DNA of 64,000 nucleotides from Allobrachymonas chironomi DSM 19884 (GTDB lineage Bacteria > Pseudomonadota > Gammaproteobacteria > Burkholderiales > Burkholderiaceae_C), in contig NZ_KB894766.1 in the NCBI RefSeq assembly GCF_000374625.1, positions 248,001-312,000 on the forward strand, given 5' to 3'. Below are positions 1 through 8,175 of the stretch, piece after piece; position 1 is the stretch's first letter; every line of letters begins with the position of its first letter. The notes under the pieces are model-generated. The model ran no database searches. It was not told the origin of the DNA and saw nothing but the letters and a program-made list of their open reading frames with translations. A program made the translations under genes and the position numbers.

Positions 1-232
1 GCACGAAAGGCAGCGCAAAGTAGATGAACAGCAGCTGCAGCATCAGCGGCGTACCGCGCATCAGCCAGATATAGCCGCTGACGGCCTGGCGCACCACGGC
101 AAAGCGTGACATGCGCAGCAGCGCCAGCACCAGACCCAGCGGAATCGCCAGGATCAGGGTGATGAAGAACAGCTTGAGCGTCGTGCCCGCGCCTTCGAGC
201 AGCGGGGGCAGCATGTGGAGGATGTTATCCAT
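1..232 (-). CDS. Amino-acid ABC transporter permease (partial, N-terminal 77 codons)
   Basis: N-terminal part of an inner-membrane permease of the polar amino-acid (His/Glu/Gln) ABC importer family; its C-terminus lies beyond the window edge. The visible part starts MDNILHMLPPLLEGAG, then has a hydrophobic helix (about residues 18-35), a basic loop and the conserved segment WLMRGTPLMLQLLF, which resembles the RGTPLLVQL signature of HisM/GlnP-type permeases. The start at 232 is the first ATG that leaves the usual short periplasmic N-terminus. It lies 69 bp downstream of the solute-binding protein gene on the same strand, so the two form one import operon; the ATPase gene is probably further left. 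Family assignment is firm, substrate is not. Confidence 0.88.
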   Translation of the reverse strand, partial: MDNILHMLPPLLEGAGTTLKLFFITLILAIPLGLVLALLRMSRFAVVRQAVSGYIWLMRGTPLMLQLLFIYFALPFV

Positions 233-301
233 GCCAGATCAGCGCATCAGGGCCGGGGCACGCGCTGGGGTTGCGCGGGCCCGGCAGACATCAGCAGCAG
301 C

Positions 302-1117
302 TTACTGCTTGGCTTCAGAGAACCACTTGTCGTAGATGGCCTTGGCAGAGCCGTCAGCCGCCATGGCATCCAGCGTCTGGTCCAGTCGGGACAGCAGCTC
401 GGCATCGTCCTTGCGCACGGCCACGCCATAGTCCTCGCTGCCGAAGTTGTCGGTCAGGATGCGGTACTCGCCCGGCTTCTTGCTGGTGTAGTAGCGGCCC
501 ACCACCTCGTCCACCACCACGGCGTCCAGGCGGCCGGTGGTCAGGTCCATCAGGGCGGCAACGTTGTCACCGAACTTCTTCAGCTCCTTGATGTCCTTGG
601 ACACCGGGTCCTTCTGCACCGCTTCCACGGCACTGCTGCCGTCCTGGATGCCAACCACCTTTCCAGCCAGCTCGGCCTTGGCCTGGATCGGCGACTGGGC
701 CGTCACGATCACGATCTGGTGGTTCTGCATGTAGGGCTTGGTGAAGTTGACGTTCTTCTTGCGCTCTTCGGTAATGGTCATGCCGTTCCACAGCAGATCC
801 ACGCGCTTGCCATTGAGTTCGGCTTCCTTGGCGCTCCAGTCGATCGGCTTGAACTCCATCTCGACCCCCAGACGCTTGCCGGCTTCGCGCGCCAGATCCA
901 GGTCGTAGCCGACCAGCTCACCCTTCGCGTCACGGAAGCCCATGGGCGGGAAGTTGTCGTCCAGACCGACCACGATCCTGGCCGACAGGCCGGCGGTGGC
1001 AGAAGCAGCGCTGGCAGCAGCCGGTGCATCCGGCGTGGACTTGCTGCAGCCCCACAGCAGGGCGGCGGCGGCCACGGAGGTCATCAGGGTGCGGGCAGTA
1101 AAAAGGCGACGGTTCAT
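302..1117 (-). CDS. Amino-acid ABC transporter solute-binding lipoprotein
   Basis: Periplasmic receptor (SBP_bac_3 family) that delivers an amino acid to the permease encoded just downstream. The N-terminus MNRRLFTARTLMTSV is followed by a hydrophobic stretch and a lipobox-like LLWGC, so it is probably a lipoprotein. The mature part has the family features DDNFPPMGFRD, GYDLDLAREAGKRLG, an EFKPIDWSAKEAELNGKRVDLLWNGMT-type region and a late YDKWF. The length of 271 aa is normal. An in-frame ATG five codons upstream (1132) is possible, but 1117 gives the classic basic n-region. The substrate cannot be read from the sequence; a polar amino acid is likely. Confidence 0.9.
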   Translation of the reverse strand: MNRRLFTARTLMTSVAAAALLWGCSKSTPDAPAAASAASATAGLSARIVVGLDDNFPPMGFRDAKGELVGYDLDLAREAGKRLGVEMEFKPIDWSAKEAELNGKRVDLLWNGMTITEERKKNVNFTKPYMQNHQIVIVTAQSPIQAKAELAGKVVGIQDGSSAVEAVQKDPVSKDIKELKKFGDNVAALMDLTTGRLDAVVVDEVVGRYYTSKKPGEYRILTDNFGSEDYGVAVRKDDAELLSRLDQTLDAMAADGSAKAIYDKWFSEAKQ

Positions 1118-1185
1118 GGCGTAAACAGACAAAAAAACGTGACGGAAAGATCAAATGATAAACGCTAACGGACCAGGCCGCATCA

Positions 1186-1220
1186 GCAAAAAGGCGAATG
1201 CCCGTGCGGACATTCGCCTT
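1186..1220 (-). terminator. Rho-independent terminator after the CoA-transferase
   Basis: A perfect 10-bp stem (AAGGCGAATG at 1191-1200, CATTCGCCTT at 1211-1220) with a 10-nt loop. Read on the minus strand it is followed by a run of five T's. It sits 24 bp beyond the CoA-transferase stop codon and separates that gene from the ABC importer operon. Confidence 0.85.
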
Positions 1221-1243
1221 GGCCGATCAGCCTGCTGCCGTGC

Positions 1244-2761
1244 TTACGGCTTCATGCTGCCGGTTTTCTCGAAGCGCTCGTGCCAGGACAGGGCTTCGCT
1301 CAGGATGTGCGGCGTGTGCTTGCCGGGCGACTCGCGCAGCGAGCGGTGGTAGTAGTCCAGCAGCTGGTCGCGGTAGTCCGGGTGGGCACAGTTCTGGATG
1401 ACCAGCTCGGCACGCGCCTTGGGCGCCAGACCGCGCAGGTCGGCCAGGCCCTGTTCGGTCACCAGCACCTGCACATCGTGCTCGGTGTGGTCCACGTGGC
1501 TGACCATGGGCACAATGCAGGAGATCTGGCCGTTCTTGGCGGTGGACGGCGTCATGAACACGGAGATGTAGGCGTTGCGGGCAAAGTCGCCGGAACCACC
1601 GATACCGTTCATGATGCGCGTGCCCATGATGTGGGTGGAGTTGACGTTGCCGTAGATGTCGGCTTCGATCATGCCGTTCATCGCCAGAATGCCCAGGCGG
1701 CGGATCAGTTCCGGGTGGTTGGAGATTTCCTGCGGACGCAGCAGGATCTTGCTGCGCAGGGCCTCGATATTTTCCTCGAAGTACTTCAGGCCGTTTTCGC
1801 TCAGGCTGATGGCGGTGGCGGAAGCGTGGCGCAGCTTGCCGGAAGCAATCATGTCCAGCATGCCGTCCTGCAGCACTTCGGTGTAGGCCGTCATGTTCTC
1901 GAACGAGCTCTTGTTCAGGCCGTCCAGCACCGCGTTGGCGATATTGCCCACGCCGGACTGCAGCGGCAGCAGGCTGGCCGGCAGGCGGCCCTTTTTCACT
2001 TCGCTCTTGAAGAACTCGACCAGGTGACCGGCGATCATCTCGGACTGCGCGTCCGGTGCGGTAAAGGCCGTGTTGCGGTCAGGCGCACTGGTCTCGACCA
2101 CGGCCACCACCTTGTTCGGGTCCACGCGCAGATAGGGATCGCCGATGCGGTTGTCGCTGTGCGTCATCGGGATCGGCAGGCGGTGCGGCGGCAGCTGGGT
2201 GCCGTAGTAGATGTCGTGCATGCCGCGCAGCGCCATGCTCTGGCGGCTGTTCACCTCCAGGATGATCTTGTCGGCCTGGTCCAGCCAGGTCTTGTTGTTG
2301 CCGATGGAAGTGGATGGCACCAGCGAGCCGTCTTCCAGCACCGCAGCAACTTCAACCAGCGCCACATTCAGGCCGCCATAGAAGCCGAACCAGACATACT
2401 GCGCCACGTGCGACAGGTGGATGTCGGCGTACTGCATGGTGCCTTCGTTGATCTTCTGGCGGCAGATCGGGTCGGACTGGTAGGGCAGACGCATCTCGAT
2501 GCCGTTGGCCTTGGCCAGTGCACCGTCCAGCTCGGGAGCGGTGGAGGCACCAGTCCAGACGCCGATGCGGAAGGGTTCGCCGCGTGCCTGCGCAGCCTCG
2601 ATCTGGGCAGCCAGTGCATAGGGCACGACCTTGGGCTGGCCAGAGCCGGTAAAGCCGCTCATGCCGACGTTGTCGCCATGCTTGATGAAACGGGCGGCCT
2701 CTTCGGCGGACATGATCTTGTCGCGGAAGGCCTGGTGCATTACTCGGGAGGGTGTCGTCAT
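1244..2761 (-). CDS. Acetyl-CoA hydrolase / succinyl-CoA:acetate CoA-transferase family protein
   Basis: Class I CoA-transferase of the acetyl-CoA hydrolase family, which moves CoA between succinyl-CoA (or another acyl-CoA) and acetate, or hydrolyses acetyl-CoA, in the cytoplasm. The 505-aa length matches AarC/Cat1-type enzymes. Visible features are the N-terminal GSGQPKVVP region, the CoA-binding GVGNIANAV loop, DIYGNVNSTHIMGTRIMNGIGGSGDFARN across the C-terminal domain (residues given in two overlapping conserved blocks) and VTEQGLADLRG. The start at 2761 (MTTPSRVMHQ) is chosen because longer in-frame translation runs through low-complexity, non-conserved sequence. It is monocistronic, with its own terminator and about 295 bp of upstream space to dnaN. 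Probable role: acetate metabolism or overflow. Confidence 0.9.
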   Translation of the reverse strand: MTTPSRVMHQAFRDKIMSAEEAARFIKHGDNVGMSGFTGSGQPKVVPYALAAQIEAAQARGEPFRIGVWTGASTAPELDGALAKANGIEMRLPYQSDPICRQKINEGTMQYADIHLSHVAQYVWFGFYGGLNVALVEVAAVLEDGSLVPSTSIGNNKTWLDQADKIILEVNSRQSMALRGMHDIYYGTQLPPHRLPIPMTHSDNRIGDPYLRVDPNKVVAVVETSAPDRNTAFTAPDAQSEMIAGHLVEFFKSEVKKGRLPASLLPLQSGVGNIANAVLDGLNKSSFENMTAYTEVLQDGMLDMIASGKLRHASATAISLSENGLKYFEENIEALRSKILLRPQEISNHPELIRRLGILAMNGMIEADIYGNVNSTHIMGTRIMNGIGGSGDFARNAYISVFMTPSTAKNGQISCIVPMVSHVDHTEHDVQVLVTEQGLADLRGLAPKARAELVIQNCAHPDYRDQLLDYYHRSLRESPGKHTPHILSEALSWHERFEKTGSMKP

Positions 2762-3002
2762 ACTGGCGTGTCTTTCAATCAGGTGGAAAGCATGCCGCAG
2801 CACTTGTCTCCTGCTGCCAGGGTACGAGCGGCATGGGTGGGGTCTGCATGGCGCGTAAGGGAGCCATTTTTTGCCGCGCAATTGTCGGCCGGCAGACAAT
2901 TCCGGTTTGCCGCGCGCGCATCCGTGCGGGTAAACCCTAGGCCATTGTACGCCCTGAAAGTGACATTTGCATGTTTTTGATGCACGCAGGCTGGGAAGGC
3001 CG

Positions 3003-3031
3003 CAAAAACAAGGGCAGCCCGCAGGCTGCCC
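3003..3031 (-). terminator. Rho-independent terminator of dnaN
   Basis: Stem GGGCAGCC (3012-3019) and GGCTGCCC (3024-3031) around a CGCA loop. On the minus strand it is followed by TTGTTTTTG. It lies 26 bp past the dnaN stop codon. The remaining sequence up to the CoA-transferase start (3032-3056 and 2762-3002) shows no gene. Confidence 0.8.
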
Positions 3032-3056
3032 CGACATCGGCAAGCGTACCGCTTGC

Positions 3057-4163
3057 TCAGATGCGCATCGGCATGACGACGTACTTGAACTGGTCGTTGT
3101 CGGGAATCGTTACCAGCGCCGAGCTGTTGTTGTCCTGCAGCGCGATCTGCACCATGTCCTGGCCCATGTTGCCCAGCACATCCATCAGGTAGGTGACGTT
3201 GAAGCCGATCTCGATCGGGTTGCCGGCGTAGTCGATGTCCAGCTCGTCCACCGCCTCTTCCTGCTCGGCGTTGTTGCAGGCAATGCGCAGCGTGGCGTTG
3301 TCGAAGTTGAGGCGCACGCCCTTGAACTTCTCGCTGGTGAGAATGGCGGTGCGCTGCAACGCGGCCAGCAGCGGCGCGCGGCCCAGCGTGACCAGATTGC
3401 GGTGGTCACGCGGGATGACGCGGTTGTAATCGGGGAACTTACCCTCGACCAGCTTGCTGACGAACTCCATGCCGCCAAAGCTGAACTTGGCCTGGTTGCC
3501 GGCAAACTGCATGTCGATGGCGCCATCGGCATCGCTCAGCAGGCGCTGCAGCTCCAGCACCGTCTTGCGCGGCAGAATCACTTCCTGCTTGGGCACTTCG
3601 CTTTCAAGCGTGGCGCTGGCAAACGCCAGGCGGTGGCCATCGGTGGCGACCAGGCTCAGCTTGTTGCCTTCGGCGACGAACAGGATGCCGTTGAGGTAAT
3701 AGCGGATATCGTGCACGGCCATGGCAAACGAGACCTGCGACAGCAGCTGCTTGAGCACCTTTTGCGGCACGCTGAACTGCGGACCGAAGTTGGCCGCTTC
3801 CTGCACCAGCGGGAAATCCTCGGCCGGCAGCGATTGCAGCGTGAACTTGCTCTTGCCACCCTTGAGGATCAGCTTGTTCTGACTGGATTCGAGCGTGACG
3901 ATCTGGTCGGCCGGCATGGTGCGCAGGATGTCGATCAGCTTGCGCGCACCCACCGTGGTGCTGAACTCGCCGGCATCACCGCCCAGCTCGGCCACGGTGC
4001 GGATCTGGATTTCCAGGTCGCTGGTGATGAGCTGGAGCATGTCATCCTGCTTGCGCAGCAGCACGTTGGCCAGGATCGGCAGGGTATGGCGGCGCTCGAC
4101 AATGCCGGCTACGGATTGCAGGGCGCTGAGGACCTGGGCCTGGGGTGCTTTGAAGACTTGCAT
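3057..4163 (-). CDS. dnaN: DNA polymerase III beta subunit (sliding clamp)
   Basis: The beta clamp is a ring dimer that tethers DNA polymerase III to DNA and is the docking platform for many replication and repair proteins. The protein starts MQVFKAPQAQVLSALQSVAGIVERRHTLPILANVLL and ends KYVVMPMRI, the conserved C-terminus that forms part of the peptide-binding pocket. The 368-aa length is that of the beta-proteobacterial clamp; the three repeated clamp domains cover the whole protein. The start at 4163 is fixed by homology to MQ-type N-termini; in-frame sequence upstream is not clamp-like. Unusually, neither dnaA nor gyrB is adjacent: the upstream neighbour is glutathione reductase and the downstream one a CoA-transferase. 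Confidence 0.97.
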   Translation of the reverse strand: MQVFKAPQAQVLSALQSVAGIVERRHTLPILANVLLRKQDDMLQLITSDLEIQIRTVAELGGDAGEFSTTVGARKLIDILRTMPADQIVTLESSQNKLILKGGKSKFTLQSLPAEDFPLVQEAANFGPQFSVPQKVLKQLLSQVSFAMAVHDIRYYLNGILFVAEGNKLSLVATDGHRLAFASATLESEVPKQEVILPRKTVLELQRLLSDADGAIDMQFAGNQAKFSFGGMEFVSKLVEGKFPDYNRVIPRDHRNLVTLGRAPLLAALQRTAILTSEKFKGVRLNFDNATLRIACNNAEQEEAVDELDIDYAGNPIEIGFNVTYLMDVLGNMGQDMVQIALQDNNSSALVTIPDNDQFKYVVMPMRI

Positions 4164-4300
4164 GATGCCTCTGGATGGTGTTGGGCAGGGCCGGCTGACG
4201 GAGAGGACACTGCCGGATGACGCGCAGCGGACTGCCAATATTTCTGGAATATTTGTGCCTGATTGTATGTCAAGGTGCAGCCTGTGCCACACCCGTGGCA

Positions 4301-5659
4301 TCAACGGCTGGGTTCGCGCATCAGCACGAATTCCTCGGCCGCCGTGGGATGCACGGCAATGGTGCGGTCGAAATCGGCCTTGGTCGCGCCACAGCTGATG
4401 GCCACGGCCAGGCTCTGGATGATTTCCGGTGCATCGGCACCTACCATGTGGATGCCCAGCACCTTGTCGGAAGCGGCATCGACGACCAGCTTCATGTAGC
4501 TGCGCCCCTGGCCGTCGACGAAGGCATCCTTCATCGGGCGGAAATCGCTTTCAAACACGCGGATCGGGCCCTTGTCTGCCGCTTCGGCCTCGGTCAGACC
4601 GACCGTCCCCAGCGGCGGATCGGTGAATACGGCGCTCGCCACCACGCTGTGATCGACCCGGCGCGGCGTGTTGCCGAACACCGATTCGACCATGGCACGG
4701 CCTTCGGCGATAGCCACCGGCGTCAGGTTGACGCGGTCGGTGACGTCGCCCACGGCCCAGATATGGTCCACGCAGGTGCGGCTGTCGGCATCGACCGGAA
4801 TCGCGCCCTTCTTGTTGACACTGATGCCCACGGATTCCAGGCCGATGTCATGGCTGTTGGGGCTGCGGCCGGTGGCGTTGAGCACGGCGCTGGCGCGCAC
4901 CTGTCCGCCACCTTCGAGGTGCAGCACATAGCCCGCGCCATCGCGCTCCAGTTGTTGCGGCGCATGGCCGGCATGCAGCTGCACGCCCTTGGTCTCCAGC
5001 GCCCGCGCCACGCGCTGGCGCAGGTCATCGTCAAAACCGCGCAGCGGCAGCTCGCCACGGTAGACCAGGTGCACCTGGCTGCCCAGGCGCGCCATGATGC
5101 TGGCAAATTCCAGCGCGATGAAGCCGGCGCCCACCACCAGCAGGCTTTCGGGAATTTCACGCAGGTCCAGGATGCCGTTGGAGGTCATGGCCAGCTCCAG
5201 CCCCGGAATCGTATCGGTATTGGGGTGGCCGCCGGTGGCGATCAGGATGTGGCGCGCGGTGTGGCGCTGGCCGTCGATCTCGACCGTGTGCGGTGCCACG
5301 ATGCGCGCATGGCCGCGTACCAGCGTGACGCCAGCGCGCTCCAGCATGCCCAGGTAAATGCCTTCCAGGCGATCCAGCTCGGCTGCCTTGGCATCGGCCC
5401 AGCGGGACATGTCGAATGCCGGCTCGCCAAAGCTCCAGCCGTAGCCGCGTGCGTAGTCGAAACTGTCGGCAAAGCTGGCCGCGTACATCATCAGCTTCTT
5501 GGGCACGCAGCCGCGGATCACGCAGGTGCCACCGACGCGGCTGTTTTCGGCAATCAGCACCTTTGCGCCCAGGGCTGCCGCACGGCGCGATGCGGCCACG
5601 CCGCCGGATCCGGCACCGAGGGTGATGAGGTCGTAGTCGTAGGCGATGTCTGTGGTCAT
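4301..5659 (-). CDS. gor: Glutathione-disulfide reductase
   Basis: FAD- and NADPH-dependent flavoenzyme that reduces glutathione disulfide in the cytoplasm. The N-terminus (MTTDIAYDYDLITLGAGSGG) carries the FAD Rossmann GxGxxG motif. The redox-active disulfide is in GGTCVIRGCVPKK (CxxxxC). The NADPH-binding VVGAGFIALEFA is in the middle, GDVTDRVNLTPVA is the second FAD motif, and the C-terminal HPTAAEEFV holds the catalytic His-Glu pair. The length is 452 aa, against about 450 in E. coli. The start at 5659 is the conserved one; longer in-frame starts add an unrelated tail. It is divergent from the cupin gene, with about 150 bp between the starts. Confidence 0.95.
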   Translation of the reverse strand: MTTDIAYDYDLITLGAGSGGVAASRRAAALGAKVLIAENSRVGGTCVIRGCVPKKLMMYAASFADSFDYARGYGWSFGEPAFDMSRWADAKAAELDRLEGIYLGMLERAGVTLVRGHARIVAPHTVEIDGQRHTARHILIATGGHPNTDTIPGLELAMTSNGILDLREIPESLLVVGAGFIALEFASIMARLGSQVHLVYRGELPLRGFDDDLRQRVARALETKGVQLHAGHAPQQLERDGAGYVLHLEGGGQVRASAVLNATGRSPNSHDIGLESVGISVNKKGAIPVDADSRTCVDHIWAVGDVTDRVNLTPVAIAEGRAMVESVFGNTPRRVDHSVVASAVFTDPPLGTVGLTEAEAADKGPIRVFESDFRPMKDAFVDGQGRSYMKLVVDAASDKVLGIHMVGADAPEIIQSLAVAISCGATKADFDRTIAVHPTAAEEFVLMREPSR

Positions 5660-5810
5660 GCGGAACTTCCTGGCAGTTGCGGGTATGCGCCTGATTATGC
5701 TTGCTTGCCGCCCGTCCTGCCGCCGGAGTACCGCCATGGTGACTGCGGGTATCGGCCCATGACAGTATCGGCTGGCCTATAGTGGACGCATCACGACAGG
5801 AGGTATCCCC

Positions 5811-6149
5811 ATGAGCGATAAGCCGATTTCCGAAGTCCTCAACCTCAAGCAGCTGCTGTCCTACCAGGATCGCGCCGTGGTCAGCCGCATGCTGGTCAAG
5901 AACAATTCCGGCAGCGTGACCCTGTTCGCCTTTGACGGCGAGGAAGGCCTGAGCGAGCACACCGCGCCCTACGATGCGCTGGTGATCGGCGTGGAAGGCC
6001 GCGCCGAGATTCCGGTAGCCGGCGTGCCGCATATCGTGGGCGAAGGCGATTCGCTGCTGATGCCGGCGAATATTCCGCATGCGGTGAAGCCGTTGGGCGG
6101 GTTCAAGATGCTGCTGGTGATGATCAAGGAGAAGCCGGCGGCCGCATAA
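5811..6149 (+). CDS. Small cupin-domain protein
   Basis: A 112-aa single-domain cupin (Cupin_2 type). The first cupin motif is recognisable as GLSEHTAPYDALVIGVEGRA and the second as GDSLLMPANIPHAV, which supplies the His and Glu-type positions that usually bind a metal. It begins 7 nt after a strong AGGAGG ribosome-binding site. Such proteins are common stand-alone cytoplasmic cupins of unknown substrate. It is transcribed divergently from gor, which might hint at a redox or stress role, but nothing in the sequence proves this. Confidence 0.85.
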   Translation: MSDKPISEVLNLKQLLSYQDRAVVSRMLVKNNSGSVTLFAFDGEEGLSEHTAPYDALVIGVEGRAEIPVAGVPHIVGEGDSLLMPANIPHAVKPLGGFKMLLVMIKEKPAAA

Positions 6150-6176
6150 GGCTTGGGTTTGGCGGTGAGCCGGTGG

Positions 6177-7346
6177 TTACCGGCTCTGCGCCGGTGGCTG
6201 CAGCAGCTGACGGCGCTCGCGCCAGACCCGGCGCACGAAAGGATCTGTCACGGCATACTTGCCATGTCCGGCGCGCGTGACCAGATTGGCCGCCATCATC
6301 TTGTCGACCAGATTCTGCACGTGGGCCGCTTCCACGGAGGTGCCCGCTGTCTGCCTGTAGTGTTCCAGGGCTTCACTACCAAACAGTCCGGACACGCCCT
6401 CTTCCGGGCCTTCCGCGATGCGCGCAAAAATCGCCTCAGCCAGCCCGCCCAGATCGTCCAGCATGCGCAACTCCACATCAGCAGCTGCGCTGGCCAGGGT
6501 GGAGCTAATGACAGGGAAGACGCTATTCGGCTGTTCAGGGTACGCCTGCAACTCCACCAGGGCCTTCAGCAACTCTTCCGGGCGATGTCCCATCAGCTGG
6601 AAGCCGGCGTAGGCCACCTCCGGATCAGGCAGCACGGCCACGTCAGAGGCTGCCACGCGCTGCAGCTGCCAGTCCACGAAGTCCCGGCCCAACACCTCGT
6701 AAGGTGCTATGAGCGCACCCGAGAACGGCTGTGTGCGCCTGGTGGTCATGGCGGTGATCATGGACTTGTGCGAGCCTGTTCCCAGAAAGATGAAGTGGTG
6801 CTTGCCACCCATCCTGGCATTGACCGCATCGCGGGCGGCTTTCAGGGCATGCAGCAGGACCTGGCCGTCTTCGGAAGCCATGGCATGCTGCACTTCGTCC
6901 ACGATCAGCACCACATCCGAGGCAGCCTGCTCCACCAGCTCGACAAAGGCCTGGGCCAGCGTGGCACCGCCCTTGGCACCCAGCGTTTCCAGCGCAAAAC
7001 CAAAGCTCAGCCCGGCCGCGCCCAGATTGAGACTCTTGAGACGCTGCAACAGGCCCGAGCCCGGGGTTTGCAGCTCCTGCAAGGTGGTCCTGACCGCCTC
7101 ATGCACCAGGGCTGCCGGGTTCTTGGACATGTCCGACCAGAGATCGACATAAATCACCACGGCCTTGCGCCGCTCCAGTGCCGGCACCAGATCCTGGCGC
7201 AGGAAGGTGGTTTTGCCGACGCGACGAATACCCGCCAGGAACACCCCGGAGCGGACATTCATCTGCAAGGCGGAAGGGGCCAGCAACTGCTGCGCCATCT
7301 CTTCGGCGTACTGCGTGCGGTGGTAGACGGTGGTGGGTTCCTGCAT
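6177..7346 (-). CDS. P-loop ATPase (AAA/STAND-like) with C-terminal winged helix
   Basis: A 389-aa cytoplasmic ATP-binding protein. The Walker A motif is in FLAGIRRVGKTTFLRQ (about residues 38-48) and Walker B is VVLIVDEVQHA. A sensor-like FLGTGSHKSM and a TRRTQPFSG segment follow, and the last 70 residues look like a winged helix (VDKMMAANLVTRAGHGKYAVTDPFVRR). This layout matches the orphan archaeal-type or MoxR-unrelated ATPases often annotated as 'ATP-binding protein'. The partner is unknown. It lies immediately outside the left attachment site of the genomic island, downstream of the ancestral ychF terminator, and has AT-rich DNA (7360-7400) in front of it that probably holds its promoter. 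Function not assigned. Confidence 0.82.
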   Translation of the reverse strand: MQEPTTVYHRTQYAEEMAQQLLAPSALQMNVRSGVFLAGIRRVGKTTFLRQDLVPALERRKAVVIYVDLWSDMSKNPAALVHEAVRTTLQELQTPGSGLLQRLKSLNLGAAGLSFGFALETLGAKGGATLAQAFVELVEQAASDVVLIVDEVQHAMASEDGQVLLHALKAARDAVNARMGGKHHFIFLGTGSHKSMITAMTTRRTQPFSGALIAPYEVLGRDFVDWQLQRVAASDVAVLPDPEVAYAGFQLMGHRPEELLKALVELQAYPEQPNSVFPVISSTLASAAADVELRMLDDLGGLAEAIFARIAEGPEEGVSGLFGSEALEHYRQTAGTSVEAAHVQNLVDKMMAANLVTRAGHGKYAVTDPFVRRVWRERRQLLQPPAQSR

Positions 7347-7437
7347 TTCGGTGATTTTATTCAGATTGACTAATTATATATTTTGGATAAATTCCTTGAA
7401 TTGTCAAGCCATTCCATCGCAAGCATCACCAGAACGC

Positions 7438-7465
7438 ACAAACCCGCGCCAAAGCACGGGTTTGT
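7438..7465 (-). terminator. Hairpin, probable ancestral ychF terminator
   Basis: A perfect 9-bp inverted repeat, ACAAACCCG (7438-7446) and CGGGTTTGT (7457-7465). No clear T-run follows on the minus strand, so it is a weaker terminator candidate. It lies just outside the left attachment repeat, where the end of ychF would have been before the island entered, which suggests it once terminated ychF. Confidence 0.5.
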
Positions 7466-7479
7466 CGTGGTCAGGCGAA

Positions 7480-7507
7480 AAGAACGCTCAGACGTTAAAC
7501 AAGAAGT
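7480..7507. repeat. Distal attachment site (copy of the ychF 3' end)
   Basis: 28 bp that match 22925-22952 at 27 positions; the only difference is A at 7497 against G at 22942. Read on the minus strand it encodes Phe-Leu-Phe-Asn-Val-stop, the same residues as the ychF C-terminus, with a synonymous change. This is the signature of a site-specific integrant that carries a replacement 3' end for its target gene. Confidence 0.85.
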
Positions 7508-7599
7508 GTGGCATGAAAGCCGCATGGATGCTGGGTGTGCTGGCTTGGCTTGTCATTTCGTACCCGCCGTCATACCCACTTTTGAAGCTCCTTCTCCGG

Positions 7600-7898
7600 T
7601 CATGCCAAAGCCTCGATGACGGCCTGCGGGTTGCGTTCAATCACGTTGAGCAGCACCAGCGCCGGACCGTGCGGGGTGCGGGGTGCGGTCTCCGCGCTCC
7701 CAGTGCCGCAGGGTCGCCGTGGAGAAGCCGAAGCGGGCAGCGAACTGTTCCTGGGTCATGCCCATCTTCCGCACGGACGGCCTTCACGTCGACTTCGCGG
7801 GGACGATGCACGCGCACGCGCACGCCGCGCCCGTCGCCCTTGGCGTGGGCGATGGCTTCTTGCAAGCCCTGCTTGATGCTCTCGAATGCGGTGCTCAT
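7600..7898 (-). pseudogene. Decayed Xre-family antitoxin (HigA/NadS-like)
   Basis: The first 42 or so codons read as a normal antitoxin start (MSTAFESIKQGLQEAIAHAK). The frame is then lost: a helix-turn-helix of the form KMGMTQEQFAARFGFS followed by TLRHWERGDRTP can be read only in another frame, which implies a 4-bp insertion near the VKAVR codons. Further on there is a 7-bp tandem duplication (CCCGCAC) at about 7671-7685, after which a third frame reads LNVIERNPQAVIEALA and stops at 7600. The intact family member would be about 100 aa, repressing its own operon and neutralising a RelE-type toxin. Two frame lesions make function unlikely. Confidence 0.75.
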
Positions 7899-7912
7899 GA
7901 TGTCTTTCCTCT

Positions 7913-7996
7913 CTAGATTTCGACCAACACATCAACCAAGTCGGCCAGGTCGTTGCGCTCGGCCTTGGTCAGGTTGGCCTTGTCGCCCTTGGCAAC
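7913..7996 (-). pseudogene. C-terminal remnant of a RelE/HigB-type toxin
   Basis: Only about 27 codons remain: VAKGDKANLTKAERNDLADL followed by a short acidic tail and a TAG stop. The KxxxANLTxAERxxLxxL pattern is typical of the end of RelE-like mRNA interferases. It stops 15 bp before the antitoxin start, the usual toxin-first order of this TA type. No upstream toxin sequence was recognised, so this is a deletion relic. The stretch 7997-8175 shows nothing else recognisable. Confidence 0.55.
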
Positions 7997-8175
7997 CTGA
8001 GAGCCCGGCGGCGCATCGCGCCGACACGCTCAAGTCGTCCTGAGCACCCACATCCAGGCAAAAAACCCGCACACCGCGCGACGACGAGGATTAGCCGTTA
8101 CGTGTTCCTTGCCATCAACAGGCCGGTCATCGCATTGCAATTGAGGCAGTCATTCCGCACCGGTAATAGCCTGAA

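Noticed and set aside
1280-2980. Long plus-strand frame antisense to the CoA-transferase
   Set aside because: The minus-strand gene has family motifs; the plus frame has none and exists because of GC-rich third positions.
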